Positions 54,575 to 64,000 of a stretch of DNA of 64,000 nt are shown in pieces (the first letter of the stretch is position 1; the number at the start of each line of letters is the position of its first letter). The stretch is from Polychytrium aggregatum (Eukaryota; Chytridiomycota; Chytridiomycetes; Polychytriales). The stretch is from assembly GCF_025602895.1 (NCBI RefSeq), contig NW_026516225.1, positions 434,001-498,000 of the forward strand, given 5' to 3'. Under the pieces are notes generated by a model, which was not told the origin of the DNA, did no database searches, and was given only the letters and a program-made list of their open reading frames with translations. The translations under genes and the position numbers were made by a program.

Positions 54575-55304
54575 TGTTGACGATGATATTTCCTCCTCTT
54601 GGATACGCAAAACCACAAAAGATTGGGAAAGTGGAAAGGGAGAGAAAGGAAGGCTGACCAGACCGAGGTGTTTTGTCGGCCAGGGCGCTCCTCGCTCGCT
54701 CGTCTCGGCAGCCGTGACCGCGTCTCGCTGCGTCTCGCTGTGTCTCGCTGTGTCTCGCTTGCGACGAGGAGAGAAAAAATGCACACGTGGAGCTGCCCAA
54801 TCGGAAAATTTCGTGCGCCACGGGACGCCATTGGCCGCGGCGATGTGCGCAGCTTGTCCAGATGCGCAGCCACTCGTCCCGGATACGCGTCGCGCCCATG
54901 GCACGGCCTCGCCACACAATCGCTTCGCCATGACCAGCACCCGCATCAGGACATCCAGGTCATCCAGGACATCCAGGTCATCCAGGACATGCAGGACATC
55001 CAGGACATCCAGGGCATCCATCCATCCAGGACATCCATCCAGGACATCCAGGGCATCGAGTGTCGGCGCCTTGTGCGAGACGGTGCATCAATGCAGAGGA
55101 GGGCTTTCCACGTCCGCCATTCAGCATCGCCTTGGGCCAGCCCCCTCCGCACCGGCAGTTATACGGTTCGATGTTTTGCCAAACTGGCTATGTCCGCCCT
55201 ATATTTCTCGCACGAAGAGGCAGCTCAAGCCCTCCACCGACATACTTGGTCGTTGCGAGTTGTCGCCGCTAGAGGATAGAGACCACATCTAGCGAGTGCG
55301 GTGC
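54575..55304. other. Intergenic region with CATCCAGGA minisatellite
   Basis: 0.73 kb between two minus-strand genes. It contains a short TCTCGCTG repeat (54719-54760) and the CATCCAGGA tandem array. No coding signature. Confidence 0.5.
54946..55056. repeat. CATCCAGGA/CATCCAGGT minisatellite
   Basis: About ten 9-base units (CATCCAGGA with GGT, GGG and CAT variants) in tandem over 110 bases, within the spacer upstream of the hypothetical gene and downstream of the F-box/LRR gene. Confidence 0.9.
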
Positions 55305-56744
55305 TCAGACAACTTCAAAGGTGAATCGAACCGGATGGTTCGTCCCAAACTCTGACTTGGTATACAGCATCAGCTCATAGAGATGCAGGTTGCGGTGCAC
55401 CTGGTTGCCTGCGATAAAGTCAATGCACCGCCGCTTGAGCTGGTAAAGCTCCGGCGTGGCCTCGAAGATGGAGCACCCTGTGATGTTGAGGTACTCGAGC
55501 TTCTGGAGCGACCAGGCCACGAGCGTCATGGCGCTTGATGTCACATTGGTGCACTCGAGCAGGCACAGGTATCGCAGTTCGGTGCAGCGGCGACTGATAT
55601 AGTCCACGCCCGTGTTGGTGATGTTTTGGATCGAAAAGACACCGAGCTCAGTTAGTTCAGGAAGGTGCTGGGCAATACCTTCGAGCGAAGCGTCCGTTAT
55701 GCTTCCCAGCAGGGCCAGCGTCAGCGCCCGAAGTTGTGGCGAACTGCGGGCCAGTTCGATGATGGCGACGTCAGTGATGCTGCTACAGAGGCCCAGTGTG
55801 CATTGCTTCAGAGACGGGCCAAGATGGCGAGCTATCGCAAAGACAGCCTCGTCCGTGGCACTTCGCAGATCCAGGAACGAGACATCGTCCAGCTGCGGAC
55901 AGGCAGCAATCATGCGCTCCATGATCTCGTCGCTGACCATGGAGCAGTTCTGGAAGTACACCTTTTGTAGACTCGGGAGGTTTTGCATGGCCTTGACGAG
56001 CTGCGGGCCCCGAACGGAGGCATCGAGCATGAGCGACAGGCTTCGCAGGGAATCGAGTCGCCCCCGAAAGAGTCGAGAGAGTGCCTGATGGGACAGGCCT
56101 CCTCGAGCAAGCTCCAGCATCGACAGCTGCGGACATCGGTTGATGATACACAGTATACCCCGATGCGTGACTTGATAGCATGATTCAAGCGACAGCGACA
56201 GCAGCATCGGACATGACAGCGAGATGGTCATCAGGTCGCTGTTGTTGACGCTGTCGGCGAAGACTGCCGTGGCAGATAGGTGTCGGAGGTATCGTCCGTA
56301 TGGCCGAAAGGGTGGCTCGGTGCCTGAGTGCGATCGGGTGTCGTATGGGTGATGCTCCAGCGACAGCGTCCTGATCAATCGGCACCAGGATCCCAGGTTT
56401 TGGAGATGTGGGACCTTCCAGAGCCACCGCACGGCGCACTCAAACCATCGTTGATTGACCGTTAACACCGGATAAAGATCATTGGGAGATCCCTGGGCAG
56501 AGACAGCCTTGAAGATGTGATCGAGGACATCGTGCGGGAGGACGCCTGCAAGGGAAGGGGTGGCTGCTGCCGCTGCTTCGGTGGGTGCATCGGCGAGAAA
56601 TTTGCACTCGGACTCGGGTTCTGGCAGCGGCGGCGATGATGGACGGGTTGATTTCCTCTGGCGCCTCGCCGAGCGCACAGACGAGCTCGGCTCATCTGTG
56701 TGCTGTGCTGTTCGACTGGCTCTCTTTCTTGACGCCTTGGGCAT
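55305..56744 (-). CDS. F-box/leucine-rich repeat protein (FBXL/Grr1-type)
   Basis: A single intronless frame of 479 residues. The N-terminus is basic and Ser-rich. The F-box lies at about 65-105 (LPHDVLDHIFKAVSAQ, LTVNQRWFECAVRWLWKVP). The C-terminal two thirds are cysteine-containing leucine-rich repeats of the FBXL class, for example SCPMLLSLSLESCYQVTHRG, NRCPQLSMLELARGGLSH, LKQCTLGLCSSITDVAIIEL and LRYLCLLECTNVTSSAMTL. Such proteins (Grr1, Amn1, FBXL2/20) bridge Skp1-Cul1 to phosphorylated or degron-bearing substrates. At least ten repeats can be counted. The substrate cannot be inferred. The frame is clean and the start ATG at 56744 is the first available; an in-frame stop lies just upstream. 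Confidence 0.9.
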   Translation of the reverse strand: MPKASRKRASRTAQHTDEPSSSVRSARRQRKSTRPSSPPLPEPESECKFLADAPTEAAAAATPSLAGVLPHDVLDHIFKAVSAQGSPNDLYPVLTVNQRWFECAVRWLWKVPHLQNLGSWCRLIRTLSLEHHPYDTRSHSGTEPPFRPYGRYLRHLSATAVFADSVNNSDLMTISLSCPMLLSLSLESCYQVTHRGILCIINRCPQLSMLELARGGLSHQALSRLFRGRLDSLRSLSLMLDASVRGPQLVKAMQNLPSLQKVYFQNCSMVSDEIMERMIAACPQLDDVSFLDLRSATDEAVFAIARHLGPSLKQCTLGLCSSITDVAIIELARSSPQLRALTLALLGSITDASLEGIAQHLPELTELGVFSIQNITNTGVDYISRRCTELRYLCLLECTNVTSSAMTLVAWSLQKLEYLNITGCSIFEATPELYQLKRRCIDFIAGNQVHRNLHLYELMLYTKSEFGTNHPVRFTFEVV

Positions 56745-58047
56745 GAGTGGGGAGCGTCGCAGGCCCGATGAGCTGGATTAGACGGATCGAATATGCTCCA
56801 GGAAGTAGGATATCGGACGGCGCTGCAAGCTCTGTCGCCGAATATCGGCTGTAACGCTGCTCGGTGCCGGCGGGTGTGTGCTTGAAACTGGCGAGTGCGG
56901 CTTGCAGGGAGGCAGGTCGATCCAAGTCCGAGTCGGTGTGGGCCTCAGATGCCAGCGGCGAAGGCGGAATGCGATGTGCGACTTGGCAGGCACCGTGCGC
57001 AGCCCAGACACGAAGGCCGTTCCCACAAAGGCCGTTCCCACGAAGCATCCCAAAGCGTCTTCGGAGGACCTGGACCCAGCGGAGCCTCATCGCTGGTGGT
57101 GGGTGGAAGGGCGCTGCTGCGAGACCGAGCTTGAGCTGAGAGGGCGGGGGCAGGGGCGGCCTCCAGCTGCAGCGTGGTCCTGGCAGCCCAATGTCATGCT
57201 CTGCAGGCCAACTCGGACTGTTTCAGCAGCCAGGATGCATCCGCTTGGTGCTCCGCCAGGGCCGCGGGCCCAGTGTTGGCAAGTTCGCCGTGGCGGGCGG
57301 ATCTGTGGAGAGCCGACGATCGAGTGGCTTGTAGGCTTCTGGGGTGAGTGCGTACTGCTCGGGCAGGAGGGGAGCCTGGGCCTCGAATTCGCCAGGCCCT
57401 GTATGCCCGCTCTGATCCCGGATCCCCTCCAACGCTCATCATCAAAGCAACAGCAGCCATGCCGGGCCTGCACGCATTCAACGGAGCCCATTGGGGGTGC
57501 TGGCCCACGGAGTTGCCATCACTCCAAGGAGAGATCATCATCCCCCATGGAAAGGTCAGCACCCCTCGCGGCCGTCCAAGCGCTGACTGGCTGGCCGAGG
57601 CTCAATCAAGCGCTTGAACCTGGATCAGCAAGACGCATCAGCCCATGCCGGACCGCTGCAAAGGAGACAGGCAGCCGATCTTGATCGGACGGAGGGCTGC
57701 CAGGACAGAACACCGAGTGCATCCGACAAGGCGCCAGGTTGGATCCGCGTAAGATAATGCAGACAGAAATGGCGGGCTCAGAGCTTCGAATGGCATCGTC
57801 ATCACTCTGGCTGCAGCCCGCCGATCAAATGTCGCCCTCAGGTGTCTGCCTCCAATATGCCTCCGTTGCTGCCAATCCGCTCCGATGACGTCCAAATGCC
57901 GTCGAGACTCCTGTCGGCCTGCCGGAGTATATATCGGCCACCTTTCGTCTGTCGGGGGCCAGCGTCTATCCTCCTCACTGCAATTCCCACCTCCAGCCCC
58001 TGTTCCTCACAAACAACCGCGTTTACCAGATCCCCAAATTATCAGCA
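56745..58047. other. Divergent intergenic region
   Basis: 1.3 kb between the F-box/LRR gene (minus) and the protoglobin gene (plus). Open stretches such as 56878-57684 plus show no domain. A TATATAT element lies near the right end. Confidence 0.5.
57928..57934 (+). promoter_or_regulatory. Putative TATA element of the protoglobin gene
   Basis: TATATAT lies about 114 bases upstream of the protoglobin ATG at 58048 and is followed by a C/T-rich leader. Motif and spacing only. Confidence 0.45.
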
Positions 58048-59021
58048 ATGGCCGAAATTACATCCATCGAGCGGGACCGGTATGGAAGAATGCCATTCTC
58101 ATGCATCCAGTGCGCGTGTGGCCAGGAAGGGGAGGCTATCGGTTCCCCCCATATCAGATCAGGCTTCGCCCTGCTGGATGGGCACCTAGCAACCATCGAT
58201 TTTTCGCGCTCTGGATTATGATCAAAGTGGCCATGAGCTCGGGGAAAGCATGCCTCCGTGAATACTTGTGGAGCCGCTCGCAGCTCACACAGGCCTCCGT
58301 CATCCAGCCTCTACACCGACCGGCTCTATCGCTTCCAGTACATTTCCAAATTCGCCGAGTTTGGCGAAAAGGACATTGCGGCCATCAAGGCCTCGGCCCC
58401 TCTCGTCGCCCCGCTGGTTCCCACTATCGTGGACAGGGTCTATGAGAAGCTCTTTTCCTTCGATATCACCAAGGCGTACTTTACCCAGAAAGGAGACGGC
58501 TTTGGCGGCCAGGTGACCGTGGATATCAAGACTCTGTCGCTCCAGGACGAGCAGATTGTCTTCCGAAAGGACTTTCTGAAGAGGTAGGCGAGGCCCTGGC
58601 GCCGGCGGTGCGGTGGCGGCCGTCTCTGCAAAATCCAGCGCATGTCGACTAAGTGGTGCTGTACGTTGTTTCGCACCTCTACAGATACCTTGTCAAACTC
58701 GTCACCGCCGAGTACGATGCCAAGTTTGTCAACTACCTCGACTGGGTGGGCCGAATTCACACAAGCAACCCTCTCAAGAAGAGCAAGATCAATGTCGAGT
58801 ATGTCCATGTTGGAGCCCTTTTCGCTTGGCTCCACGGCTTTCTTGCCGAGACGCTCGACAGCCACCCGGACCTGCAGGCAGATCCCGTCACCCGCTCCAA
58901 GACCATTGCTGCCTTTTCGAAGCTGCTCTGGATCCAGAACGACTTCTTCGCCAAGTACTATGTCCATGAGGGAGAGGACTTGCTGGCCACCTGCGCGGAG
59001 GCCAAGGGAAAGGCTGAATAG
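58048..59021 (+). CDS. Protoglobin-domain protein
   Basis: Three exons (58048-58079, 58308-58583, 58685-59021) sum to 645 bases, 214 residues, one globin domain and little else. Segments typical of fungal protoglobins occur in order: YRFQYISKFAEFGEKDIAAI, VPTIVDRVYEKLFSFD, QIVFRKDFLKRYL, YLDWVGRIHTSNP, INVEYVHVGALFAWLHGFL and a C-terminal FSKLLWIQNDFFAKYY helix. His128 in VGRIH fits the proximal heme ligand of the globin-coupled-sensor lineage (IGxxH). Such domains bind O2, CO or NO through heme; in fungi they occur as stand-alone proteins of unknown function. No signalling domain is attached, so this is not a complete sensor. The first exon has 10 codons plus two bases (MAEITSIERD). The second acceptor (CATCCAG) was chosen because it preserves RLYTDRLYRFQY. 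Confidence 0.9.
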
Positions 59022-59639
59022 ATCGGCTGCCAGGGAGGTTGCTGGGTTGTGCGGCTGGATCTGCTGGGTGACAATCGCCAGCGACGCCGACGGCTTCGAT
59101 AAAAGTAATGCACCATGGTTCTCGACTGAGCGCGCACATCCGCCAGATCCACACCGGCAGTCAAACAGGATGCATCGGTCGTAACAGCACACCGGTCATT
59201 TGTTTATGGCCTGAATACATGCTCTTCCAGTGACCTGGTGGATTGTGCAAACCGCCATTCCGTTGATGCTTGGGTGGAGCTGTTCGAAATACGCAGGGAA
59301 TCCCACACAACAGGATGGGAGTGGCATCCGTTTCCTTGTTTCCACACAGCGGATGGCTATTACAACATTGCTTCGAGCCAGGACTGTCGTTGATTCTTGG
59401 TTCTGAATACACCCACCGCCCGCTCACTGTGGCTTACGAAAGTTCAGCGGGCTTCGGGCCTCTGATGCCAGAAAACGGACGCTGCCCCGCTTCTTTCTGG
59501 ACTGGCTGTATGAATGATGGGCGAGTGTATTCACATCCCAGAAAACAAAGTGATTAGCGAAGGCAAAACAGGGTGCCCCCGTTTCGGTTCATGCGCGCTA
59601 AAAGAAGAACGCCCTGCTCTGAGAGACACATGCTGCTGC
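59022..59639. other. Intergenic region between convergent genes
   Basis: 3' flanks of the protoglobin gene and the giant repeat-protein gene. Nothing notable seen. Confidence 0.5.
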
Positions 59640-62600
59640 TTAGGGTGTCTCGAGTTGGAGCTGGGAGGTGCTGTTGGGCAGCGGTACATTGGCTGCTTTG
59701 CTCAGAGACCCGGTGGATGCTGGTCGGGACAGTGGCTTGTTGGGCAGCGACGGCTCCTTGCCCCGCTCTTGCGATCGGACGGACTCTCTGCTCATTGAGC
59801 GGCTTGGTGCCTTTGAGGAGCTAGCATGGTGCGGCTCCTCTGGCCCTGGCTTGAGCGGAACATAGTAGACGCTGTTGTAGTCGGGAGCATTCTTGTAGAG
59901 CGAGGCTCGGCTGCCTGGCCTGGATCCACGCTTGGCCAAGTTCGATTGAGACCCGCCCTTCACGAGCGAATCCATGCTCATGGCTCGACTCTCTGGCAGT
60001 GGCCGTATTTTGGCGAGCTCAAAGGTGCTCGATGTCAGCTCTGCCTTGCTGCGGACGACCTCGCCGTGGCTTGCTTTGCTCATTTGGACGGTCTCTGCAA
60101 CCGGCGAGTGGTTGGCGACAGCTAGAAATGTCGATTGGAAAGTGGGCGCCGAATAACTATCAAAAGGAACCGAGGTGTCGTGCGATATATCCGCTGCATC
60201 GGCGACGGCTGCCCACGGCTCGCCAAGGAACCAAGGCACTCCTCGTCGCCTCAGACTAACCTGCTTCATCAACCTTGGCCCTCGCCGTGTGTGTCGTCAA
60301 GCTTTGGCGCCGCGACTCGCTGGTTTCTGAAAGGCTCGCTCGGCTCGGCGGCAGGGATGAATTCATCGCTATCCGCATTGTAGATTCTGACGGCTGCATC
60401 GCTGGCGGCTTTGGCTCAGAGGAAGCGGCGCTGTCCATCTTCAGCGAGCTACTGCGGGACACTCGTGCTTCCGGCTGCCAAAGGCAGTGTAGGATAATGA
60501 TCCAAACTGCAGTGAGTTTCCAGTACATAAACTAGCGCCCCTTGTGCTCGTTTGTGTGCAGCTGCAAGGGAAGGCTGTTGCCTCACAGCGAGCAATCATG
60601 TTCTTACCTGACGCACAGCTGGCTCAGCCGGCAGACTGGTCCGGCTGGAGGATTTGCTGGGCAGCCTGGTCGTCGATGCTTCCGGGGCCGATGTCTCGGC
60701 GGCGCGAGCCTGTCCGCCATTAGAGCCCACGCTCTGGCTGCTGGCGGCCCGTGAGATTGGCCGAGAGGATCTTGAGCCTTCGACGCTTTCATGACTTGGC
60801 TCACGAGCCCGTAGAGCGCTTGCGACCGAGGTTCTGCTCTCGGGAAGTGGTGCTTCCTGCCCCTGTTTCAGGAGCCGCGAATCCGACTCCTGTCTCTGCG
60901 GTGTTCTCGGCTTGGATTCGATCTTTCGAATCGACGCCTGACTGCTCGACTTTGAAACAGGCGCATGACCGTCCGGCTGCGAGACCGATGGTTGCGCCTC
61001 TGTTGGGAGGGCTGCAGAGGATGATGCACGACTGGCGCTCTGTGAGAGCCTGGTCAAGTCTCCTTTGGACTTTGCCTGTGTTTGGGGCAAACTCTCATCC
61101 ACGATCGTATGCTGACTGGTGCTGCGGCGCGATTGAAGCTCGGCAGGAGTAGCTTGCTCTGCTGTGGCTTTCGAAGCAGATTTGAGAGAGCTTTGGCTCA
61201 CGGATCGGCTGGGTTGCGCTTGCTCGGGCTGGACTTGGCGCAAAGAGTGCTGGCGAGATGAGTGCTTGGACTGCGGGGCACTGCCAGTGTGCGCCGCCAC
61301 TGCCTCAGAAGTCTCGGGCAATCGCTCAACCGACTTGACGGAGTGCATGCTTGTCATGGTACTTGGCGGCAGATGGATGTTGCGGGCACGGTCGAGATCT
61401 GAATGGCTGTGGCTCAACCGAGCATTGGACGATTGCGTTACTTTGTTACGCTCACTTTCCTGTCGAGAGCGAGGCTGGCTGGCGGTAGCCGGCACAGGAG
61501 CTGCCGACCCTATGGGGTCACTGGATGCCTCCAAAGCAGAGTCATGCTCTTGGGGCTTATGGCTCTCCGCGACTGGAGCTGGCGCCATGTCAGACTCGAC
61601 CATGGATCCCACGCTGGCTATGCGACTGGGTGGGAGTGTCGTCGCAGCAGCAGCTTCAATCGCTTGCGTATCGTGGGGGATTCCTGCTGGGCCTTGGGTC
61701 ACCGTCTCTGCTGCTTTGGCTGAGACTGAGCTCCGGCTGGCCTGACGGCTTGCTGGTCTCTCACCAAGAGAAGCGCGGCTCGTTGCACGGCTCTCAGGAA
61801 GTGCTGTCCTCTGAGCCATGAGTATGTCCGGGTCTTGAAGCGACGCCGATGAACGGCTTTTCTGCTCAAATACTTGCGGCTCTGGAGTTGGTGCTGCCTC
61901 TGCAAACGACTGGGTCCGGCTTTGAGTCCGACTCTGAGCCCGACTCTGTGCTTTGCTCTGCGCTTGGCTGTGAGTCTGGCTATGGGATTGACTTTGAGTC
62001 TGCACTTGCGATTGGGTCGCGATCTCGTCATTGCGCACTTCGCCCTTGATACTCTGGGATGAACTGCGCCGGTCCTGCGCTGGGGCATCTGCAAGCAATG
62101 CCAGGCTGACCCGGGAGCTCTGCGGAAGTGCTGTTTCCTGGGCGAGCCTGAAATCGCTCGAGCCAAGGGCGCCTGTCTGTGTGGACGAAGGGGGTATCAC
62201 TGCTTCGGGCGTGCCGCCCAAGGTTTCCTGCTCGATATGCTTGCTGCCCGCCATGACCGACTTCGAGCTCAGGCTCTGGCGTGACCCAATCGACTTGCGA
62301 GCACTCGTCACCGACGAGCGGCTCAGCGGCTCGCTCTCTGGAAGCGGGACAGAATATGGATCGACAGACTCGACCGACACTGGTTCGCCAAACTTAGCCG
62401 CTGTGCTTTCTGGTAGGACACTGACTTCCCCTTGGGCTGCACCTGCATCGCCAGCCAAGCTCTTGGCCGAGTGTTGTCTGGATAACGACTGCCGACTCAC
62501 GGTACGGCTGGCGACACGGCTCGCGGCACGGCTCTCGACACGGCTCTCGGGCAGGGGTACTTGTTGTGCATGCGCCATGGTATGTGAATCGCGGAGTTGT

Positions 62601-64000
62601 GGGGTCGAGTCGATTCGGTGCACAGATGAGTGCTTGCCAAGAGATGATGTAGACTTCCTGGCTTCTGATGCTCGCACAGGTACAGCTTCAGCGCTTTCGT
62701 GTATGTCTTGCGTCTTGGCAGTGCCTTTCTCTGAGTCAGCTTGCTGCAGCGCTGGTTCGACCCTGGCAGCCGGCTCAACTGGCTCTGTGGAACTGATGGA
62801 TGTTCGACTGAGCAAGCGACTTTCGGGGAGAGGTGCATGCTGAGCGCGAACGAAGCTGTCTCGCGATGGTTGTCGTTTAATTTCGGTGGAATCCCGATGC
62901 GCCTGCTTCAAATCCTCCGAGAGAGTTCGCTCGATGCCGCTGGCTGATGCCCTTGTGGTAGAGTCAGTGGTGTCGGCGACATTGGCGATGGACTGTCTGC
63001 TCATCATAGCGCTCGCTGGTAAAGGAACGGCAGCCGCCTGGTCGAGCATTGGAGATTCCGTTGACCCAATTAGTGTGCGTTGGGTTGTGCTCGCTGCTCG
63101 ACTGGAGGATAGAGAGCGAAGGCTCTCGGCATGGCTGGGTGGAAGAGCGGTCGCTTGTGCTTTGTGGAAAGTCTGCGAGTCTCTGGCTGACTCGGAAAAT
63201 TGGTTGAGCACAGCCACAGTCTCGGTCGTAGGAACATCCTGGATATGTGCTTCCTCAGAGTGCCCGCGAACACTGCCGAGATCCACAAGACTGGTGGCGT
63301 GGCTGTCGGGAAGAGGTTGCTCCGAGGCAAGACGTAGTACTTCAGAATCGGTTCGCAGAACCGTATCAATCGTACTTTGTACAGCACTGAATTCGTCCAG
63401 GGCAGCAGATTCTGCCGACTTTTCGGAGGCAGTCGGCTGATCAGCGGGCTGCTTGCCAAGGTCGCTCTTGCTTGCCCTTCCACTCTGGCTGGTCGCTTGT
63501 TCCGAGAGGGCTGGCTGCGAGGGTACCTTCTGCACGCCAGCAAAGCTCGCCCTGGAGCTTGGCGGAAGCGAAACTTGTTGTGCAGTCGCAAACACTTGAG
63601 ACTCGGTGACTTCACTCTGCATCGGCGGCTCCGCGTCGTCGTGAAAGTCGGCTTCATATTCTAACTGAGCTTCGTCGGCACCAGAATGGGTCGCAGTGGC
63701 GATCTCGACATCCGCTCTGGACTCAGCGCTTGGCGATACCTCGTGTTCTGTGACTTGGTCGTCAATGCGAGCTGCCGAAAGAGAAATGCTCGCTCTCTGA
63801 CTAGGAGCCGAGCTCAGTGGGGCACTGACTGGTAGTTCGACGTTTCGAGCGATTGCCATCAGCTGCCCATCCCCGATTGCTTCCTTTGCTGATGCAGAGG
63901 GGCGTGCTGTATCGGCCGGGATGTGGGCCAAGCTGACTTGGCTTACTGGGAGCGCGGCTTCTTGTCCCAAAGACATCAGCTGTGAGCCCGTGAGCGACCT
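59640..64000 (-). CDS. Giant Ser-rich protein with degenerate LPxSRxxS repeats (5' truncated by the window)
   Basis: The frame is open to the window edge, so the start lies beyond 64000. The main exon runs from the edge to about 60608 (donor CAG/GTAAGA). Two more exons follow: about 60486-60257 (acceptor TTTGGCAG) and one from about 60214 to the stop at 59640. At least 1300 residues are visible. Throughout, a motif of the form [AQ]xx[VAT]-x-LP-[EPQ]-S-[RxA]-x-x-S-[RxL]-x-S recurs every 40-110 residues, for example RAQHAPLPESRLLSRTSI, MAQRTALPESRATSRASL and HAQQVPLPESRVESRAAS. Between copies lie acidic and Ala/Ser/Gln-rich disordered stretches, including a Gln/Ser-rich block (QSQSHSQTHSQAQSKAQS). 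No globular domain or membrane span is seen. The same motif in all three exons confirms that they belong together. Family unknown; the repeats look like short linear docking or phosphorylation sites. Confidence 0.75.

Noticed and set aside
54249-55292. 347-residue open frame on the plus strand
   Set aside because: It runs through the CATCCAGGA minisatellite (repeated RTSR residues) and overlaps a better minus-strand model. No domain seen.

Overview
The window is fungal nuclear DNA, GC-rich and intron-rich, and it most likely comes from a zoosporic (chytrid-like) early-diverging fungus. The fungal side is shown by a Zn2Cys6 transcription factor with a fungal_trans domain, a Crh-like GH16 cell-wall enzyme with a GPI-type C-terminus, and a fungal-type protoglobin. 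The flagellate side is shown by two intact ciliary genes: B9D2 (transition zone) and TCTE1/DRC5 (nexin-dynein regulatory complex). Introns are mostly about 60-350 bases, GT-AG, and very small exons (12-34 bases) are common. I joined exons by hand by checking splice sites and codon phase. Where a junction did not resolve I say so.

Layout. 0.5-10 kb: a minus-strand CTD-interacting-domain (CID) protein, a 2.9 kb intergenic region with simple repeats, a plus-strand oxalate/formate-type MFS transporter, and a minus-strand Vti1 SNARE. 11.7-16.4 kb: a large Zn2Cys6 regulator with poly-Gln tracts. 17-25.5 kb: an unknown coiled-coil protein, a tetraspanin-like protein, an F-box-like protein, an isoaspartyl peptidase/L-asparaginase (8 exons) and a Ser/Pro-rich protein. 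26-30 kb: Rae1/Gle2 (mRNA export) and B9D2, both plus strand. 30-32.3 kb: an unknown protein and an F-box protein on the minus strand. 33-38.3 kb: an Arg/Asp-repeat protein followed by a Tra2-like RRM splicing factor that also carries an Arg/Asp-repeat tail. 38.9-40.5 kb: a p24 cargo receptor (Erv25/TMED10 type). 40.9-47.4 kb: DRC5 and neurochondrin, minus strand. 48.2-49.9 kb: the GH16 enzyme. 51-52.4 kb: a small CP-motif protein. 53-57 kb: ribosomal protein uL23, a small unknown protein and an F-box/LRR protein. 58-59 kb: protoglobin. 59.6-64 kb: the 3' part of a giant Ser-rich protein built from a degenerate LPxSRxxS repeat. It runs off the end of the window.

There is no operon logic here. 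Neighbours are functionally mixed, as expected for a fungal chromosome. RNA metabolism is well represented (CID protein, Rae1, Tra2-like factor, Arg/Asp-repeat protein), as are membrane traffic (Vti1, p24) and F-box adaptors (three). I saw no tRNA, rRNA, CRISPR array, transposon or virus-derived sequence. The least familiar items are the LPxSRxxS repeat protein, the 113-residue CP-motif protein, the pair of Arg/Asp-repeat genes with an unclear boundary, and the density of microexons.
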